From Rutpela maculata (Eukaryota; Arthropoda; Insecta; Coleoptera; Cerambycidae): a stretch of DNA of 64,000 nucleotides. Made by a program: the position numbers and the translations under genes. Under the pieces are notes generated by a model that was not told the DNA's origin, ran no database searches, and worked only from the letters and a program-made list of their open reading frames with translations. This document shows positions 57,275 through 64,000 of this stretch, piece after piece. The DNA lies in the NCBI GenBank assembly GCA_936432065.2, contig OW386290.2:54454843-54518842 (forward strand), given 5' to 3'. Numbering within the stretch: position 1 is the stretch's first letter; every line of letters starts with the position of its first letter.

Positions 57275-58188
57275 GTGAATTAATATTTAAAGTTATGTAG
57301 AAGCTAAAAGTAGGCTATGAAAAAAGCAGTGGATGATTAACATTTGCTCCAACACAACTTTAAATATGAATTCTACTCTTAATTCGCAAAAAATGGGAAG
57401 CTTCAAAAAAATAATTTTATATTCTTGAAATTTGGTATAGAGATATAAAATTGTATTCTAAATAACTTTTCTTAGTGGAATTTTTTCATATTTTGAAAAA
57501 TAAAGGTACTTTATTAGTGGTGATTTTTACAACTTTGCTTATAAAACACCCTGTAGAACACCAAATCAAGTCATTTTTGGTATACTTTAGTTTTACAACA
57601 AGCAGGACTCAATTCCCAAATACCATTCCAAAATTTTTGGTCCATTACACCTCTTGTTACATCTATCCTGGGACACACTGTATACAGTATACACATACAT
57701 ACGTACATATTCACATACATCCATACCTATTAAAGCCTATTATATCTATATCTATTATAATCTATTATATCTATAAACCGCTACGTATGAGTCCCGATGG
57801 GAATTGTTTACTTTCAGCTTAGGTTACTTTAAGAATTAACCAATTAGAAGTTGTAAGAGAAATATAAAAAAGTTTTGAAAAGTGCCGAAGATTTAATTCT
57901 AATGCTTACAAAAAAAAAACACTTGAGCGAATCAACTATCTGGGGTTGTATATGTGGGCGAGGTATAGTGGCCTCTACGAGCCGAAATACTCAATATGGA
58001 GCATTCTGTCCATGAGGACTTTTGTTCAGGATGACAAGGGCCACAACATATCAAAAATCCAGACAATTTCGCTGAAATCCAATTTACATAAGATTTTGGA
58101 GTGGAATGCAGTTTTCCTTATTTGAAAGAGTATATTGTCGAGAACGTTTTTAGCAAAGTTTTATCTCGGTAGATCTTCAAGGAGCTGC
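57275..58188. other. Unassigned, with a possible OTU-like scrap
   Basis: At 57787-57819 the plus strand reads MSPDGNCLLSA and then a stop. DGNC is the catalytic signature of OTU cysteine proteases, but too little follows for a firm call. CCCTGTAG (57549) and a GACACACTGTATACAG (about 57672) could be decayed mariner ends. Confidence 0.3.
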
Positions 58189-58196
58189 ACCTTATC

Positions 58197-58407
58197 CAGT
58201 GCCGGTTTTAGATATAAATTGCCCCTAGGCCCAGGTCAATTTTATGCCCCCTCCCGGAATACAACAAGTTAAATGTTTTGTATTATAATCTCTATGCTTG
58301 CTATCAGTTTATGGGTACTAACCACTAAGATGAAAGACAAGGGCGCCTCCCGCAAAGTGGCGCCCCTAGGCCCGGGCCTATGAGGCCTAGTCAGAAAACC
58401 GGCCCTG
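58197..58407. mobile_element. hAT-type MITE (211 bp) with perfect 8-bp duplication
   Basis: The ends read CAGTGCCGGTTTTAGA and, at the right, AAAACCGGCCCTG, an inverted pair. ACCTTATC occurs at 58189-58196 and again at 58408-58415. The interior has GCCCCTAGGCCC-type inverted words and no coding sequence. Confidence 0.9.
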
Positions 58408-58489
58408 ACCTTATCAATAAAGAGTTCATTATTGTTGCCAGCATATTCGAAAATTTGGCGAATGCGCCGGTAGCTTGTTAAGACAGTTT

Positions 58490-59066
58490 TACTTCCAAGT
58501 CCAGTGGAAGCATAGTAACGACTAAAAAATTTTTAAAATTTTTTATTGTCCAAATGGGCTTAAAATGTCATGAAACGTCGAGATTTTAAGTTTGAGCGAA
58601 AAAAAAATTTCTGTCTGTCTGTCGGTCTGCCTGTCTGTAACTTTTTTTTGTGCGCACTCTGGAACCGTTTAAGATATTGACTTGAAATTTGGTACACATA
58701 TATACTTTAACGAGATCTAGAACTAGATTATATTTTCATCTTGTTCCATCGAAGGGTTGGGGGGTAAATTGGGGTAAATTTGGGGTAAATGGGTAAATCA
58801 AGCAGATGTGATTTAGTGCATGTACAGGAACCAGAAACCTCAAAATATTTTTTTACTTCATCCACCCCCCACTACCACCCCCTATCACCACCCCCACCCC
58901 ACTACCGATGTGGGGTATCGTTTTATGGGTTTTTGGGGTAGCGGATTTCAAATATTATATTATTAAAGTTCCATAAACAATTATTTTCACATACAAAGTT
59001 TTTTCGTTGTGAGTGACTTGGATAGAGAATCTGGATGTGGAAGTAGTGATTCCTTGGGCAGCGGTT
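58490..59066 (-). repeat. Helitron-like family, copy 8 (minus strand)
   Basis: Inverted full copy: 3' hairpin at 58490-58512, GACA tract (as GTCT) at about 58613-58635, G-rich blocks as C-rich, and the 5' block ending at 59066. The second G-rich block is shortened. Sequence just outside (AACAAAGTTTTATCTCGGTA) is repeated at about 58152, see findings. Confidence 0.9.
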
Positions 59067-59920
59067 TTAACAAAGTTTTATCTCGGTAGATATCGAGAAA
59101 GCTGTGCATCATCAATAAAGCGTTAGGTAATTATTCTGACTTAACTGTTTAATGTTTCAACCGATATTGATGTGGTTTTCTTTATAGCAATGAATCGATT
59201 TTAATTATAACCAATTATAACTTTTTGAAAGGGGAAGATTCTGTTTTAAAGAATGGTACCAGTTTTAGATCGATTTGAACTTTTATTAAATTGTAAAATT
59301 ACTGTGAAAATTGCGATACGTCCCCGTCAGTTGGTCTGTACGTACGGATAGATACTCTTCAAGTCGCAATTCCTAACGGATCCACTTGAATGTTTTTTAA
59401 TCGCCTCGTCTACCTTGAGGTCTATATACTGTAAGAATAAAACCCTATTAATTTCATAATGGTTCCTTGAATAGGTAGTTTAATTGACATAAATAATTAC
59501 ACAGGTCAACAAAATTAAAAAAAGGATCAGAACCATTTTAATCTAGGTTTTTTGACATGCTGAAACCGATATAGAAGAAAAATATATCGCATCAGTTTTT
59601 GTCTATCACCTCTTTTATCCCCTAAAAAAGGCAAAATAAGGTGATAAGGTTCTGATCTAACTGTTAATATAGGTACGACATATACACAAAATGAATCAAT
59701 GACTTTTTCTTTTAACTCACTAAAACTCAAAAGAACAATGAATTGGTCTTAAATTTGTACCTTGTTATCCCTACATTTTGTTAACAAAATGTGTTAATAT
59801 GAAGGAAAAATTTTAATAAGTGTAGAAAATATGATTTTTTTTTTCTAAAGCTCTCAGTAAAATGTGAATTTGTAGCAAGCAAGGGAAAACTTTTTCATCT
59901 TTCGAAATAGGTACCCAGTA
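59067..59920. other. No recognisable gene
   Basis: AT-rich sequence with a local duplication at its start. A 67-codon minus frame has no known motif. Confidence 0.45.
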
Positions 59921-60158
59921 TACAAAGTGATCTACCATGACATGCGGAAAATTATCGGTGGGGACAACCTCCCACCGAAAGGAGTTAAAAAAATGAAAAG
60001 TTAAGAAAAAATGACCTTATTTTTTTGTAGAAATGCGCCGGCAATGACTTTAACCAATCTGACGTAATGCGGTACAACCATATCGATTGACACTATTGAC
60101 AGCAAAGCTGGTGAAGGTATAAGTGACTTTTGGTTTTAATCAAATCATACTACAAAAG

Positions 60159-60865
60159 AACCGCTGCCCAAGGAATCACTACTTCCACATCCAGATTCTT
60201 TATCCAAGTCACTCACAACGAAAAAATTTTGTATGTGAAATATATAATATAATATTTGTAATCCTCTACCCCAAAAACCCATAAAACAATACCCCACATC
60301 GGTAGTGAGGTGGGGGTGGTGATAGGGGGTGGTAGTGGGTGAAGTAAAAAAATATTTTGAGGTTTCTGGAACACACACTAAATCACAATTTTTTTTCATC
60401 CCCTTTAATAATGGAGTGGGGGTGGTAATGGGGGTGGCTAATGCCAAAATTTTTGTTGAGACCTTAGCTTCTCTTGTATGTACTAAATACCAATTTTATG
60501 GACTCTTACCTGCTTGATTTACCTATTTATCCCGAATTTGCCCCAATTTACCCCCCAACCCTTCGACGGAATAAGATGAAAATATAATCTAGTTCTAGAT
60601 CTCGTTAAAGTACTTGGTATACATACTTGGTATTTGGTATACATATATACCAAATTTCAAGTCAATACCTCAAACGGTTCCAGAGTAAACGTGCGCACAA
60701 GAAAAGTTACAGACAAACAGACCGACAGACAGACAGACAGAAATTATTTTTTCGCTCAAACTTAAAATCTCGACGTTTCATGGCATTCTAAGCCTATTTG
60801 AACAATAAAAATTTCTAAAAATTTTTTTGTCGTTACTATACTTATACTTCCATGGATGTGGAAGT
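60159..60865 (+). repeat. Helitron-like family, copy 9
   Basis: Full copy with a few deletions, and with a local repeat of ACATACTTGGTAT-type words at about 60612-60650. It has the GACA tract (about 60712-60741) and the 3' hairpin, here TTCCATGGATGTGGAA. It is nested in the mariner-type MITE. Confidence 0.9.
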
Positions 60866-60989
60866 GATAGCGAAATAAATCGAAAATATATTGACTCTAT
60901 GCTAGTGAGCTGTACACAACAAGTAGATATAAGAGATATTTACTTAAACTCGTCAATAACACAAAAACACCAACTTCATTGTTCGGCCG

Positions 60990-62397
60990 TAGGGATTGCA
61001 ATACCGGTTAACCGATTAACCGGTTAACCGGTTATCAGGACAAAAAACACATGTCGATAATTACCGGTTATTTTAATTTTTTACCGGTTATTTCGGTAAA
61101 TTCTGAACTTAACGATATGTTACGTATTCAACGTTTCTATTTATGTTAGTGACTAGTATTCACTAAATACAGAGTGACTGTCCCAACACTGAGCACTTTT
61201 AACAATAAATAAATAAATAATATTATAAAAAGTAAAATCCAAACACCATGACCCAAGAAATACAAGAGAGACATTGACAATATCTTGCGACAGGAAATTG
61301 AATATTTCACTGCTGCAAATATCCATGGAATACATTTAGAAGCATGTTATTACCAATTTTTATTAACTTATCGACCCACTATTATCGATTGAGGAAGGAC
61401 ATCTTCAGTTAATGGTATTCTATACACAAATATCAGACGACTAACAGATATAGCTTTGAAAAACTAACCCTTTAACAGGCTATTTTTAAAAAATATTGTA
61501 TTTTTAAATTTAGTCCAATCGAATTATCACGAATAGTATTAAAATGTGGCGAAAATACATAACCACGATTTTATTGTTTTAAGTTGATGGGTTGGACATC
61601 CAAAATAAGCCCTTATAGTTTGCCATCTGATGTCATACCTGATAAGAGGGGTGGGGGGTCGTAAAGTTGAAGTCGGTTTTTCGCGTTTAAATAGAAAGCT
61701 AATAATCTGAGAGGAAAGTTCAAATGGGAAAGTCATATTTGTTAAAAAAAAAAACGATAAAATGAACCCCGAACATTAATATAGCTTTATTAGGTCAGGA
61801 GTAAATTCAAAAAAACCGAAATTTTGAAAAAAAATTTAATTTCAGCAATATTTTAGAACAATGTTTGAAACTTTACTAAAGTATGTCCTGTATAGAAGGG
61901 AACATCTGATAAAAATTTCAGATCGATATCTGCATTATTTTTTGATATATTTAATTTTTTTGAAAAAAAAGTTTCTTCGAAAAATGAGTACTTCATTTTC
62001 TGTCAGATTTTGCTATGAGAAGAAAAATTCTATTCTTCGAGAGTTGTTCAATATTTACAAATCAGTAAATGCCCTATTTGAGTTTATGTTTATAATTTTT
62101 GTTATTTAAGTTGATATTTTTGTTATTTACCGAATAAGTATTTATTTAAATTTATTTCATTTATATTTTTTCCTTTTGATAAAAAACCTTTTGTTTGTTC
62201 ATTATATTAAATATACGTATATAAAAATGTTTTTTGTTAAATTTAGATAATTTTGTACATGGAAAAAGACAATTGCCATTTTCGCCATCCTAATCATTTA
62301 TTCTAAAAATTACCGGTAAATACCGGTTAACCGGTTATTTACATTTTTATTTACCGTTTTACCGGTTATTAAAACTTCCGGTAAATTGCAATCCCTA
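60990..62397. mobile_element. hAT-type element (1.4 kb) with ACCGGTTA boxes
   Basis: The ends are TAGGGATTGCAAT and, inverted, ATTGCAATCCCTA. TTCGGCCG is duplicated exactly at 60982-60989 and 62398-62405. Both subterminal regions carry ACCGGTTA-type boxes: at least five within 61001-61090 and about four within 62309-62385. The interior is AT-rich. Plus frame 61861-62109 (82 codons) and minus frame 61153-61335 show no recognised transposase motif, so the element is non-autonomous or fully decayed. Confidence 0.9.
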
Positions 62398-62648
62398 TTC
62401 GGCCGAAAGCACCCGCCAGCGTCACTTTTTATGCCAATTAAAAAAATATAAACATCATCAATATGTTCTTTCACAAGTAAGTTCGCCCTATTACTGACCT
62501 AGACAATAACAGTAAGTAGTGTATTTTTGTAAGTTGTAACCATTTTTAATTATACTAAATTACCTCTAAAATTTTGCAGGGGCTTTCCCACATTGAAGAT
62601 TAATACACCATTTTATTTTCCGCATATCATGGTAAATCACGTTGTATA

Positions 62649-64000
62649 GAAAAGAAATAAAGCTAAGAGACGGAGAGAACTTCTATATTTGAAACCTTTT
62701 TCTAGGATAAGTAGTTTTCGAGAAAATCACATGTGAAAATATGGAGCGTCGTTGCGGATGAAACGCAGAGAACGGTGTAAAGGTAGTAAGAATGTAAACT
62801 TGTACTTGCCTTGACAAACGCGACGTTGATGACAACTTATAAGTAGCAGCACTGTAATCATATAATGATTTAATGTACCTTTAGATCATTATTTAATGTT
62901 TAAATTTGTGTTAACCCAGAAAACATTAGCACGTATAATATACGTAAAATATACGTTCCAATGGTTTAAAAATAGTTTTAGTATAATACTTATACGTTTA
63001 TGATATACCACATTATGATTTTTCTTTTTTATTATATATAGATAGGTATGATCTACTAAGTTTCCACTAAAGATAGGAAATCCCGATTTAAAAGACGTTT
63101 TAAATAAACTCAATATACAGATAAGCAGGGGTGAACCTCCAAATATGAAAAAAAAATTCGAAATTTTTTTGTCAATTTCACCTACAGCGAACTCAATCGG
63201 AGGACACGCTGTACATATACCTAGCGGGGTGTGTAATTGTTCGTATTTCAGTTGTCTTTTGGAATTTTTTAAATCAGAAAATAACTGTTGCAATAAGAAT
63301 TTTGTAGTTTTTAAAAACCTTCAAAAAAAGATGTGTACTAGTTATATTTAAGAAAAAAAAGATGGTGTAACATCCGGTTCAACCGAAAGTTATGTTTTAG
63401 TTCTGTTAATCTAAAAATAGTCCATTAACTTATGGGCTCTAAAAACGAAATTTTCAAATTCAAGAACAGATAAATTAAGAGGTACATTGCCTCGTTATCA
63501 TCCGGTATGTATAAATTGAAGTGGGAAATTTTTGGTATAAACTTGTCTTACTTTCTGTTATCTGTGTTATGTCATAAATTACAGTTATTATATTTTTCTT
63601 GTGACCTCTAAACTAGTGTTAATATTTAATTTAACATTAATAACATTTTATTAAAGATGTCGAAAACTATCACAGAAATGTTTACAATTACAATTTTCAT
63701 AATATATTTATGGTATTATTTAACACTACTCTCGGAAGACATTCGTATTCCATTATTCCTTTCGTTATCACCCTGTTTACAATGGGACGTCTGTAAATGT
63801 AAGATGAAACAAAAAATAAATATCCTCTAGCTATAATCAATAAAGAAGTCAAATAAAAAATGTGGTGTTACATCTGTAAAAAAACAATCCCATACACAAT
63901 TGATTCCAAGGTTTCTCAATTTCTCAATTCATAGAATTGTAACCCATTGTGTAACTAACTGTAACGTTTGTAGCCAAAAATATGTTGCTTTTCAGCTAGA
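62649..64000. other. No recognisable gene
   Basis: AT-rich sequence. Minus frame 62889-63293 (134 codons) has no motif and low complexity. Nothing else is supported. Confidence 0.5.

Larger units (their letters stand above)
59921..62646. mobile_element. Mariner-type MITE carrying two insertions
   Basis: The left end TACAAAGTGATCTACCATGA and the right end (reverse complement) TACAACGTGATTTACCATGA match, and both continue with ATGCGGAAAAT. TA lies on each side (59919-59920 and 62647-62648). Without copy 9 of the Helitron-like family and the hAT element it would be about 610 bp. No transposase visible. Confidence 0.75.

Noticed and set aside
62889..63293. 134-codon minus frame as a gene
   Set aside because: No recognised motif, AT-driven composition and no supporting signals.

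Overview
The window is AT-rich eukaryotic DNA made almost entirely of transposable elements and their debris. I found no intact host gene. The mix points to an arthropod, most likely an insect with a large, repeat-rich genome. It holds several Tc1/mariner-type elements with long inverted repeats and TA target sites, hAT elements with 8-bp target duplications, two 5'-truncated LINEs of Jockey-like type, a 5S-rRNA-derived SINE, a solo LTR, many foldback elements, a PIF/Harbinger-like remnant and tyrosine-recombinase (Crypton-like) pseudogenes with a 62-bp GT-AG intron. The species cannot be named from the sequence.

1-9.2 kb: a truncated copy of a nine-member dispersed family (742-1016); a decayed gene of a PIN-like/'CDTTS' protein family (1042-1930, minus); a mariner element (4762-7099) set in the middle of a palindromic MITE (3231-7230) whose left arm is also interrupted; a foldback plus tandem-repeat composite (7325-7720); and a TIR MITE (8133-9000).

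9.2-16.7 kb: one mariner element (9237-16735) carrying five later insertions: LINE-1 (9259-10711), a foldback repeat (about 11085-11995), a solo LTR with a perfect 4-bp duplication (12117-13227) and LINE-2 (14341-16071), itself split by a 5S-derived SINE (14959-15293).

16.7-29.2 kb: a Harbinger-like N-terminal scrap, two copies of a tRNA-like repeat family, a 2.4-kb inverted repeat made from the 5' half of a DDE transposase gene (19212-21646), a foldback/122-bp satellite composite (21863-22715), a (GACGGACA)n array, a recombinase 5' module (25102-25643), and two more fragments of the PIN-like family (25935-26115 minus, 27255-28015 plus).

29.2-53.6 kb: three tandem copies of a ~3.4-kb unit carrying a tyrosine-recombinase pseudogene. 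The first copy is split in its (TA)n tract by about 14.1 kb, most of which is an ~8.2-kb imperfect palindrome (about 31045-39270) with its own nested insertion.

53.6-64 kb: a possible host promoter/first exon (about 53900-54376), more members of the nine-copy Helitron-like family, a second copy of the recombinase 5' module (56735-57274), a 211-bp hAT MITE (58197-58407), and a mariner-type MITE (59921-62646) holding a Helitron-like copy and a 1.4-kb hAT element with ACCGGTTA boxes at both ends.

The coding remnants do not form a pathway. They are independent selfish elements at different stages of decay. Their nesting gives a relative order of insertion, and the recombinase repeat is the most recently amplified part.
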